A DNA stretch of 64,000 nt from JAAFJT01 sp043772905 (GTDB taxonomy: Bacteria; Bacteroidota; Bacteroidia; Chitinophagales; Saprospiraceae). The position numbers were made by a program, and so were the translations under genes. Below the pieces are notes generated by a model, which was not told the DNA's origin, did not search any database, and saw only the letters and a list, made by a program, of their open reading frames with translations. The DNA is taken from contig JAYVFS010000066.1 in NCBI GenBank assembly GCA_043772905.1, positions 41,411 through 105,410 of the forward strand, written 5' to 3'. Shown here piece after piece: positions 8,358 to 15,763 of the stretch (the stretch's first letter is position 1; every line of letters starts with the position of its first letter).

Positions 8358-8755
8358 TTGTATTAAGATTTACTGAATTTTTAAAATTTAGTAAATCTTA
8401 ATTAATAAATATCAAATCGGATTTAAAAATATTAAAACAGTCTAAATGAATATAGAATTAAGTTTGGAAAGCATTAAAAAAGCCTTAATTTAGTTTGAAA
8501 TTAATTTCAAGAAAGTATAGAATCTTTTTAAAAAAAAATAAAACAATGTTTCTTAAAGAATAAAGCTATCTTTAAAAAATACTCTTTTTGACCAACTAAA
8601 TACCTTTTTGTCATTCTGAACGAAGTGAAAGGATCTGTATAATATTTCATTCAGATTCTTTCACTTCGTTCAGAATGACAAAAGCGATTTTATTGTTTTA
8701 TATTCATTTAATTTTCTTTCAAAATCAATTTTATTAAAAATAAAAGCTATCAAAA
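8358..8755. other. AT-rich intergenic stretch
   Basis: A 398-bp gap between two secreted TPR protein genes. It is very AT-rich and contains the inverted repeat at 8607-8683. No convincing reading frame or RNA gene is seen. Confidence 0.6.
8607..8683. repeat. Inverted repeat with CATTCTGAACGAAGTGAAAG arms
   Basis: The 32-bp arms 8607-8638 and 8652-8683 match at all but one position, around a short AT-rich loop. The arm word resembles TCATTCTGAGCGAAGCGAAGAATCT-like elements that I recall from many Bacteroidota genomes, usually between genes. It could form a strong hairpin and act as a bidirectional terminator, but it is best regarded as a REP-like repeat. Confidence 0.7.
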
Positions 8756-9367
8756 ATGAATTTTAAGAAATTGTTTCTAACCATTATCGTCCCCCTCAGT
8801 ATGAGTCTTAATTTAATGGCTCAAAACCTTGAAGACGCTTTTGCAAAATCTTATGCTGCCGAAGCAAGTGGCAAATATGTTGACGCAGCGACACCTTTAA
8901 AAGCGGTGTACAACGAAAAAAGTTATGAACTCAATTTGCGTCTCGGCTATGTGACTTATATGGCAAGTAGTCTTGTCGAGTCAAAAAACTACTATCAAAA
9001 AGCAGTGGCATTGATGCCCTATTCGATTGAAGCAAAATTGGGCTATGTGCTGCCCTTAGCTGCCTTAAATGAGTGGACAACGGTGGCGAATGAATACCGG
9101 GATATTTTGAAAATTGACCCACAAAACTCGACGGCGAACTATCGTTTAGGTTCAATTTACTATTATAACAAAGAATATTCAAATGCTTATAAGTATCTTG
9201 AAAAGGTGGTTAATCTCTATCCTTTCAGTTACGATGGTTTGATTTTATTTGCTTGGACGCATTATCAAATGGGCAAAATGAATGAAGCACGTGCCTTGTT
9301 TAAGCGTGTTCTGTTGTTGTCGCCGAAGGATAAATCGGCGTTGGAAGGTTTGTCGTTGGTAAAGTGA
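8756..9367 (+). CDS. Secreted TPR-repeat protein
   Basis: A 203-residue protein with an N-terminal signal peptide (MNFKKLFLTIIVPLSMSLNLMAQ) and at least four TPR-like helical pairs (for example YVDAATPLKAVYNEKSYELNLRLGY and STANYRLGSIYYYNKEYSNAYKYL). An interspersed-motif copy at 8791 lies in the signal-peptide codons (VPLSM), and a second copy starts right after the stop at 9368. It is probably a periplasmic scaffold partnering with the preceding barrel protein. Confidence 0.7.
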   Translation: MNFKKLFLTIIVPLSMSLNLMAQNLEDAFAKSYAAEASGKYVDAATPLKAVYNEKSYELNLRLGYVTYMASSLVESKNYYQKAVALMPYSIEAKLGYVLPLAALNEWTTVANEYRDILKIDPQNSTANYRLGSIYYYNKEYSNAYKYLEKVVNLYPFSYDGLILFAWTHYQMGKMNEARALFKRVLLLSPKDKSALEGLSLVK

Positions 9368-9416
9368 CCCCCTCAGTATAAATCGTTTTTTTGCCTGAAT
9401 TTCAAGCAAAAAATGT

Positions 9417-9455
9417 AAAAACAGACGTTCTGATGAATCGGAACGTCTGTTTTTG
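9417..9455 (+). terminator. Rho-independent terminator
   Basis: Stem 9417-9430 (AAAACAGACGTTC core) pairs with 9441-9454, followed by a T run. It ends the TPR gene transcript and is symmetrical enough to work on both strands. Confidence 0.8.
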
Positions 9456-9499
9456 TTAATTCTAAGACAAAGCAAAAGACAAAATCGCCCATTTATAAC

Positions 9500-9507
9500 T
9501 ACCTTTG
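9500..9507 (+). promoter_or_regulatory. -7 element for the DEAD-box helicase gene
   Basis: TACCTTTG followed by C matches TAnnTTTG and lies 24 bp before the helicase ATG at 9531. The -33 TTTG is not evident. Confidence 0.5.
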
Positions 9508-9530
9508 CGCCAAATTTTAAAAATAGACAA

Positions 9531-10916
9531 ATGACTTTTGAAGATTTAGGTCTTAATAAACCTCTGTTAGATGCGCTGAATGACATGGGTTTTACCGAAC
9601 CGACGACGATTCAAGCCAAAGCTTTTTCGGTAATGATGTCGGGCAGTGATGTGATTGGCATAGCGCAAACGGGTACGGGTAAAACACTTGCGTACTTGTT
9701 GCCCTGTTTACAGCAATATCGTTTTTCAAAAAATAAAACTTTTGAACCAACTATTTTGATACTCGTTCCAACACGTGAACTCGTTGTTCAAGTCGTTGAA
9801 GAGGTTGAGAAGTTGATAAAATACATGGATTTGACCGTTGGCGGCATTTACGGTGGCTCGAATATCAACAGTCAAGTGACGTTGATTCGGAACGGTTTGG
9901 ATATATTGGTGGCAACACCCGGACGCTTGTTGGACTTGGTCGGCAAAGGCGAGTTGCGCTTGAAACACGTGCGCAAACTCATTATTGACGAAGTAGATGA
10001 GATGTTAGATATGGGTTTTAGGTTTCAACTCGTGCGTGTTTTTGATACTTTGACAAAGCGACAAAACCTCATGTTTTCGGCAACGATGACGGAAAAAGTA
10101 GAGGAATTAATCAATGATTTTTTCAAGTCACCTATCAAAGTAGAGGCTGCACCGACAGGGACACCGCTTGAAAACATAGAGCAATTTGGGTACCATGTGC
10201 CTAATTTCAATACCAAAGTCAACCTTTTGAAGATATTATTGGCTGAAAAACTGCCTTCGTCAAAAGGATTTATTTTAGACCCAGAAGAGGACCCGAACAA
10301 AGTAAAAATATTGGTTTTTACAGCGACGAAGAAATTGGCTGATGTGCTTTTTGATCAAATTGAAAGTGAATTTCCTGAACAAGTTGGCGTTGTTCACTCC
10401 AACAAAGCGCAAGCAAAGCGTTTTGAAACAGTTAAACTCTTTCATCAAGGCGTGTACCCTGTTTTGATTGCGACGGATTTGGTCGCTCGCGGCATTGATA
10501 TTTCGGAAGTGACACACGTTATTAATATGGATACGCCCGACACGCCAGAGGACTATATGCACCGCATCGGACGTACAGGGCGCGCGGACAAAAAAGGTAT
10601 TGCGATTACGTTCATCACCGAAGAAGAAAAGGTATATCAAGCAGCGATAGAAGAATTGATGAATATCGAAATCCCCATGCTACCCATGCCTGAAGATATC
10701 GTTATTTCAGACGTGCTCATTGAAGATGAATTGCCGCAATACCGCATGAAATCGCCTGTACTTAAATTGCCTAAAAAAGATGAAACGAATGCCGCTTTCC
10801 ATGAAAAATCGGCAAAAAACAAGAAGGTGAACAATAAAATACGGCGTAAACAAGCGATGCACATAAAATACGGTAAACCACAAACCAAAGGCGCGAAGGT
10901 GAAAAAGAAAAGATAA
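9531..10916 (+). CDS. DEAD-box-family RNA helicase (motif II DEVD)
   Basis: A 461-residue ATP-dependent RNA helicase. Starting at MTFEDLGLNKPLL places the Q motif correctly; the open frame extends upstream to 9453 but crosses the terminator and promoter. The order of motifs is complete: AQTGTGKT (I), PTRELVVQ (Ia), TPGRLLD (Ib), DEVDEMLD (II), SATM (III), ATDLVARGIDI (V) and HRIGRTGR (VI). Motif II is DEVD rather than DEAD, a tolerated variant. The C-terminal tail is lysine-rich, typical of RhlE/SrmB-like helicases with an RNA-binding extension used in ribosome assembly or RNA decay. It also has an unusual insertion around DPEEDPNKVK between the two lobes. Confidence 0.9.
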   Translation: MTFEDLGLNKPLLDALNDMGFTEPTTIQAKAFSVMMSGSDVIGIAQTGTGKTLAYLLPCLQQYRFSKNKTFEPTILILVPTRELVVQVVEEVEKLIKYMDLTVGGIYGGSNINSQVTLIRNGLDILVATPGRLLDLVGKGELRLKHVRKLIIDEVDEMLDMGFRFQLVRVFDTLTKRQNLMFSATMTEKVEELINDFFKSPIKVEAAPTGTPLENIEQFGYHVPNFNTKVNLLKILLAEKLPSSKGFILDPEEDPNKVKILVFTATKKLADVLFDQIESEFPEQVGVVHSNKAQAKRFETVKLFHQGVYPVLIATDLVARGIDISEVTHVINMDTPDTPEDYMHRIGRTGRADKKGIAITFITEEEKVYQAAIEELMNIEIPMLPMPEDIVISDVLIEDELPQYRMKSPVLKLPKKDETNAAFHEKSAKNKKVNNKIRRKQAMHIKYGKPQTKGAKVKKKR

Positions 10917-10974
10917 AACATACTTCTTCCTATTTTCAGACCCCCTCAGTATATTTGCCAAAAATGATTGAAAA

Positions 10975-12228
10975 ATGAGCGAAAACACGCCAGCATATAT
11001 CAGCCATGTTCATCTGAAAGGCTATAAGAGTATCCGCGATATGGAGATAGACCTATTGCCGGGCTTGAATATTATTATTGGACCGAATGGGAGTGGGAAG
11101 ACGAATTTTGTTGACTTTATGACTTATTTGAATAGATTTGGTTATGAAAATCAGCTTTATCAGAAAGAATTTAGTGTTGAGTTGATACAAAAAAATATAG
11201 AGAAAACTAAAATAAAAGATGATAATGAGTACAATTTTCCTTCTTTTGTTTGGATAGACCAACAAATCACTATTAACGGAAATGGTTATTCTGATAAAAG
11301 AAATGGAAAATATTTATTTAATGTTACAGAAGATATAAAATCTAACGATTCTACATTCGATTCTGTCTTAAAATATACTTACAAAGGCTCAAAAGTTGAT
11401 TTATCCACTGAAAAATCTGGTAATAATAACGTGCATCAAATTTTAAGTGCAAAAAAAATAACTTTTAATAATCCTCTTAACTTTATAGATTCTAACAGTA
11501 GTATTGAATTGATTCATGCAGAACCTCAATCTGATGAGGCTCATCCTGAACTTGGTGTGTATTATGCTGAATCAATCGTCAAGTCAGCTTTTGAAGATAT
11601 TGAAAATAGCCAAAATGCAAAATTAGATGGTCTTATAAGATTGATTATCTATTTGTGGAATCAAGATGATATTGCTATTGGAAATGAACAATTTATTACA
11701 GATTTCTTTAAGTATTTACCTCTATATTCACCTATTTCGGAAATAACTTTGGATAAAAAAGTTGTGACCTCCAAAGTTGATGGTAGTGAAGAGAAACTCA
11801 CTAATCTTTTGAACGCTCTATCATTTCGAGTGAATAATAGTTGGTGGACTTGGGATGATTTATCTGACGGCACAAAGCGATTGTTTTATATTATCTGTGA
11901 AGTCACAAGTTATAATGAGTTAGTGCTTGTTGAAGAACCCGAACTCGGCATCCACCCCGACCAACTCCATCTACTCATGGATTTCCTAAAAGAACAATCC
12001 AAAGAGAAACAAATCATCATTACAACGCACTCGCCTGAAGTATTGAATATTTTAGATAAAGATGAACTTGACCGCATCATCGTAACACGCTATGATTCGG
12101 AAAAAGGGACGCAAATGCACCATTTAAGCCCAAAACAAATACGAAAAGGGCAGATTTATATAGAAGAAGTGGGCAACCTAAAAAGTTTTTGGGTACATTC
12201 AAACCTTGAAGAGTATGAAGCCGAGTAA
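10975..12228 (+). CDS. AAA/ABC-type ATPase (AAA_21 class), defence-like
   Basis: A 417-residue SMC/RecF-style ATPase. Walker A is IIIGPNGSGKTNF near residue 40. Walker B and the following histidine are in LVLVEEPELGIHPDQL and IIITTHSPEVL close to the C-terminus. The centre is divergent. The gene is visibly more AT-rich than its neighbours. Its 3' end overlaps a TOPRIM-like gene. ATPase plus TOPRIM-like nuclease pairs are used by phage-defence systems such as PARIS (AriA/AriB) and OLD/Gabija-like systems. The pair is bracketed by interspersed-motif copies at 10941 and 12860 but contains none. Confidence 0.8.
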   Translation: MSENTPAYISHVHLKGYKSIRDMEIDLLPGLNIIIGPNGSGKTNFVDFMTYLNRFGYENQLYQKEFSVELIQKNIEKTKIKDDNEYNFPSFVWIDQQITINGNGYSDKRNGKYLFNVTEDIKSNDSTFDSVLKYTYKGSKVDLSTEKSGNNNVHQILSAKKITFNNPLNFIDSNSSIELIHAEPQSDEAHPELGVYYAESIVKSAFEDIENSQNAKLDGLIRLIIYLWNQDDIAIGNEQFITDFFKYLPLYSPISEITLDKKVVTSKVDGSEEKLTNLLNALSFRVNNSWWTWDDLSDGTKRLFYIICEVTSYNELVLVEEPELGIHPDQLHLLMDFLKEQSKEKQIIITTHSPEVLNILDKDELDRIIVTRYDSEKGTQMHHLSPKQIRKGQIYIEEVGNLKSFWVHSNLEEYEAE

Positions 12229-12856
12229 TTCAAACAAACAGAAGAAAACCGTAGTCAGCATTATTGGAGAACATCCCGATAATGACGCTTTGGCATTGTC
12301 ATATATTCTAAAAGACGTGGTAAAAAGTGAAGTCCAATTTACTTTTCCATTGAAACAATATCGAGGTAGTGATTTAGATACTAAGAGTTTTTTAGATGAC
12401 CTAAGAGCAGAATTTAGAGCCGAAACACCCAAAAACGTTATTTTAGTAAGGGATTTAGATGGTTTTATTTCAGAAACAGAGAAACTTAGAAATAGAGATG
12501 AATGGTTTAGAAAAGCGAATATTGAAGTCAAACAAACAGGTATCTTCTTTTTGGCCATTTATGAAATGGAGTCTTTGATTTTAGCGGATATTCAGAATTT
12601 CAATAAATACTACAAGTTGAAAGAGAAACCAGTCAGTAATCCCATGATGAAGAAAAAAGAAGATGTGAAAAAATTGACTGAAAAAACTCAAAAAGGAAAA
12701 TATACTGAAAGTGAAGCACCTAAAATATTCCAAACGCTTGATTTTAAAACAGTCTATGATAACCATAAAGGAGACCGTAGTTTTCATTCATTTATTAAAG
12801 AACTGAAAGAGAAAAATTTATTAAAAACAGACAAAGACTTAAAATTCAAAATATAA
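12215..12856 (+). CDS. TOPRIM-like protein (DUF4276/RloB type), partner of ATPase
   Basis: A 213-residue protein whose N-terminus VVSIIGEHPDNDALALSYIL and later VILVRDLDGFI look like the acidic (E, DxD) positions of TOPRIM-type nucleases. FLAIYEMESLILADI resembles the E-A-W-L-L-A-D segment of DUF4276 proteins. ATG 12215 is preferred over TTG 12206; it overlaps the ATPase gene by 14 bp, showing tight coupling. The C-terminal half is lysine-rich. A nuclease effector licensed by the upstream ATPase is the most likely role; family assignment is by eye and moderate. Confidence 0.6.
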   Translation: MKPSNSNKQKKTVVSIIGEHPDNDALALSYILKDVVKSEVQFTFPLKQYRGSDLDTKSFLDDLRAEFRAETPKNVILVRDLDGFISETEKLRNRDEWFRKANIEVKQTGIFFLAIYEMESLILADIQNFNKYYKLKEKPVSNPMMKKKEDVKKLTEKTQKGKYTESEAPKIFQTLDFKTVYDNHKGDRSFHSFIKELKEKNLLKTDKDLKFKI

Positions 12857-12882
12857 TCACCCCCTCAGTATAAACACGCAAA

Positions 12883-13683
12883 ATGACTCAAAACGACTTA
12901 TTTCAAAAGATTTTAGAGAAAAAATCCTATCTCTGCATCGGTCTCGATACCGATTTGGACAAAATACCGAAACATTTGCTTGAAACGGAAGACCCTATTT
13001 TCGAGTTCAATAAAGCCATTATTGATGTCACCCGTGACTTGTGTGTTGCCTATAAACCCAATTTGGCTTTTTATGAAGCGCAAGGACTGAAAGGTTGGGC
13101 GGCGTTAGAAAAAACGGTTAAATATATTGGTAATCAACACTTTACGATTGCGGATGCCAAACGAGGTGATATTGGTAATACTTCACGGATGTACGCCAAA
13201 GCGTTTTTTGAAAACATGGATTTTGATTCCGTCACCGTTGCGCCGTATATGGGAGAGGACTCCGTTAAACCGTTTTTAGATTTTGAAGGCAAATGGGTTA
13301 TTCTGTTGGCTTTGACTTCAAACGTTGGGTCAATGGATTTTCAATTTAACCATGATTTGTTCAAAAGTGTCTTGAAAACAGCGCAAACTTGGGGAACGCC
13401 TGACAACTTGATGTTCGTCATTGGTGCAACACATCCAGAGCGTTTTTTAGAAATTCGTCGCTTAGCACCTCATAATTTTTTCCTTGTTCCGGGTATTGGC
13501 GCACAAGGCGGGGATTTGAAAAAAGTATCTGAATACGGTATGAACGATCAGTGCGGTTTGCTCATCAATTCGAGCCGTGAAATTATTTATGCGAGTAACG
13601 GTTTGGATTTCGCAGAGAAAGCACGGGCGGCGGCATTGAAGACCCAACAAATAATGGCTGAGTTCTTAGAAAAACGATTTTAA
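12883..13683 (+). CDS. pyrF: Orotidine 5'-phosphate decarboxylase, type 2
   Basis: A 266-residue TIM-barrel enzyme converting OMP to UMP, the last step of de novo pyrimidine synthesis. The start SYLCIGLDTDLDKIPKHL and the catalytic segment FTIADAKRGDIGNTS (the D-x-K-x-x-D pair) are characteristic of the longer type-2 PyrF found in Bacteroidota and actinobacteria. The ending VPGIGAQGGDL, followed by NSSREIIYAS, is the phosphate-binding loop. It starts 13 bp after an interspersed-motif copy. Confidence 0.95.
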   Translation: MTQNDLFQKILEKKSYLCIGLDTDLDKIPKHLLETEDPIFEFNKAIIDVTRDLCVAYKPNLAFYEAQGLKGWAALEKTVKYIGNQHFTIADAKRGDIGNTSRMYAKAFFENMDFDSVTVAPYMGEDSVKPFLDFEGKWVILLALTSNVGSMDFQFNHDLFKSVLKTAQTWGTPDNLMFVIGATHPERFLEIRRLAPHNFFLVPGIGAQGGDLKKVSEYGMNDQCGLLINSSREIIYASNGLDFAEKARAAALKTQQIMAEFLEKRF

Positions 13684-13758
13684 ATTTTGCGCTTCGTATT
13701 TTTATTAAATTTATTTTGTTCAGAGCAAAATTTAACTTTTTAAAGCCATTGATTTTGC

Positions 13759-13766
13759 TAATTTTG
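13759..13766 (+). promoter_or_regulatory. -7 element for glmM
   Basis: TAATTTTG followed by CG matches TAnnTTTG. The nearby run TTTTGCG-TAATATTGAA is strikingly similar to the one at 18831-18851 ahead of the giant protein gene, so both may share promoter features. Confidence 0.5.
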
Positions 13767-13892
13767 CGCTGTAATATTGAAGTAACCTTAAAATTCACCC
13801 ACAAAGGTTCATCTTAATTCTTTGATAAATCATTGATTTTCAAAGGCTTTTATACATTAACTTTAAACGTTGAACCACTTAATATAAACATT

Positions 13893-15308
13893 TTGGCACT
13901 TATTAAATCTATTTCAGGAATCAGAGGAACGATTGGGGGCAGCTACGGTACAAATTTAACGCCACAAGACATCGTTGAATCAACTGCCGCTTTTGGCACT
14001 TGGGTACTAAATCGCAAGGGCGCAAAGCGCGCAAAAGTTGTTATCGGGCGTGATGCTCGTATTTCAGGAGCTATTGTCAATGGTTTGGTGGTCAATACAT
14101 TGCTGGCTTTGGGCATTGATGTTGTTGATTTAGGTCTTTCTACAACGCCTACGGTCGAAGTTGCTGTTACAGTAGAACAAGCAGATGCGGGCATTATTTT
14201 GACAGCAAGTCACAATCCACGCGAATGGAATGCGCTTAAATTGCTCAACAATAAAGGTGAATTTATTTCTGCCGCAGATGGTCAAGAGGTATTATCCTTG
14301 ATTGAAAAAGGCGGTATTCGTTATGCTGACGTTGAACTTTTAGGCACTTATCGAACAGACGATTCTTATATTCAGAAACATATTGATAAAATTTTCGCTC
14401 TTAAACTAGTTGATAAAGAACTCGTTGCGTCGAAAAACTTTCGTGTTGTCGTAGACCCTGTTAACTCAACGGGCGCTATCTCAATTGTTCCACTTCTCGA
14501 ACAAATGGGTTGCACCGTTTTTATGATTAATGGTGAGATGAACGGTAATTTCGCGCACAATCCTGAACCACTACCTGAACACCTAAATGACCTAGCAAAA
14601 GAAGTGGGCAATAAAAAAGCACACCTCGGCATTTCGGTTGACCCCGATGTTGACCGTTTGGCATTCGTGCGTGAAGACGGTGAAATGTTTGGCGAGGAAT
14701 ATACTTTGGTCGCTATTGCCGATTATATTTTGCAAAATACTGAGGGGGGGGGAAATACGGTTTCCAACCTGAGTTCAACAAAGGCTTTGCGGGACGTGAC
14801 GGAAAAACATGGCGGTCAATATGCTGCTGCTGCCGTTGGTGAAGTCAATGTTGTTACAAAAATGAAGGAAACCAATGCCATTATCGGTGGTGAAGGCAAC
14901 GGTGGTGTCATTTATCCTGAATTACATTATGGACGTGATGCCCTCGTTGGTGTCGCTTTGATGTTAACTTCTTTGGCAAAATTTGGAAAACCTTTGTCCT
15001 TTATGAAAAAGCAGTTTCCCGAATACGAAATTGCTAAGAAAAAATTGGATTTACCAACCCATGCCAATGTCGATGACATCATCAATAACCTCGATGATAA
15101 ATACAAACTAATGAAAAGTTGCAACCGCGACAGAACGGACGGTTTGAAACTCGAATTTAACGATGGCAACTGGATTCACATGCGCAAATCGAATACAGAA
15201 CCCATTATTCGTATTTATGCTGAAAGTACCTCTTCTGTTGTTGCAAATAATTTGATTCAAAAAATTAACCGCGATATTTATGAGATTTTGAATGCGGAAA
15301 AAGCTTAG
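13893..15308 (+). CDS. glmM: Phosphoglucosamine mutase
   Basis: An alpha-D-phosphohexomutase of 471 residues from the preferred TTG start, which gives the family N-terminus ALIKSISGIRGTIGG; the ATG at 13833 would add 20 unconserved residues. The active-site phosphoserine loop is TASHNPREWNALKLL, the metal loop is DPDVDRLAFV, and the substrate loop is GEGNGGVIYP. It interconverts glucosamine-6-P and glucosamine-1-P for cell-wall precursor synthesis, although some Bacteroidota copies may also act on mannose or glucose phosphates. An interspersed-motif copy with nine G (14738-14752) encodes NTEGGGNT between two conserved blocks. Confidence 0.9.
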   Translation: MALIKSISGIRGTIGGSYGTNLTPQDIVESTAAFGTWVLNRKGAKRAKVVIGRDARISGAIVNGLVVNTLLALGIDVVDLGLSTTPTVEVAVTVEQADAGIILTASHNPREWNALKLLNNKGEFISAADGQEVLSLIEKGGIRYADVELLGTYRTDDSYIQKHIDKIFALKLVDKELVASKNFRVVVDPVNSTGAISIVPLLEQMGCTVFMINGEMNGNFAHNPEPLPEHLNDLAKEVGNKKAHLGISVDPDVDRLAFVREDGEMFGEEYTLVAIADYILQNTEGGGNTVSNLSSTKALRDVTEKHGGQYAAAAVGEVNVVTKMKETNAIIGGEGNGGVIYPELHYGRDALVGVALMLTSLAKFGKPLSFMKKQFPEYEIAKKKLDLPTHANVDDIINNLDDKYKLMKSCNRDRTDGLKLEFNDGNWIHMRKSNTEPIIRIYAESTSSVVANNLIQKINRDIYEILNAEKA

Positions 15309-15420
15309 TAAGTAATGATGAACGATGAATAACGCAAGATATTGACTATCAATTTGTTGCAAGAAATTATTTTCCCGTTTTTTTTCATTCATGTACTTAC
15401 AAGAACTAACTGAACAAAAA

Positions 15421-15457
15421 AACCCGAATTTCGTAACAACGAAATTCGGGTTTTTTT
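15421..15457 (+). terminator. Rho-independent terminator after glmM
   Basis: Stem 15421-15434 (AACCCGAATTTCGT) pairs with 15439-15452 and is followed by a T7 run, with an A run in front, so it can work in both directions. Confidence 0.88.
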
Positions 15458-15486
15458 GTTCAAAAACTTAAAAAATCCTAAAGAAT

Positions 15487-15600
15487 TTATGCGGTTTTGC
15501 AAACGCCAAAACCGCCTTTGAAAGGCATCATTATGTCTGAAATAATCAAATCAGGTATGAGTTCAAAAGCCATATCTTCACAATGCTGCCCATTCGCTAT
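15487..15600 (-). pseudogene. Response-regulator receiver domain relic
   Basis: Reading leftward from an in-frame stop at 15603, 37 codons translate to a segment containing FELIPDLIISDIMMPFKGGF followed by GVCKTA and a stop. This is the phospho-acceptor strand and following turn of a receiver domain, where functional proteins have SDIMMPxMDGxEVC. The rest of the domain is missing on both sides. The hairpin GCGGTTTTG/CAAAACCGC lies in its last codons. It is a decayed fragment left beside the intact hybrid sensor gene. Confidence 0.65.
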
Positions 15601-15701
15601 TCATACTGATTATCGGATTATGCTTAGTTTTATTTAAAATGATTTTTGTCGTCCTTGCTTTTCCCATTTCGTAAAATTTTACTTGAAACCGTCATTCTTT
15701 T

Positions 15702-15732
15702 TTTGTAATTGATTGAACACTTTGTTTCTTTG
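15702..15732 (+). promoter_or_regulatory. Promoter of the hybrid sensor gene
   Basis: TTTG at 15702-15705, an exact 19-bp spacer, then TTTCTTTG at 15725-15732, which is one mismatch from TAnnTTTG. The expected transcription start near 15738 precedes the TTG start at 15764. Confidence 0.55.
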
Positions 15733-15763
15733 GAGATAAGTTCAATTAACAAATACTTTATTA

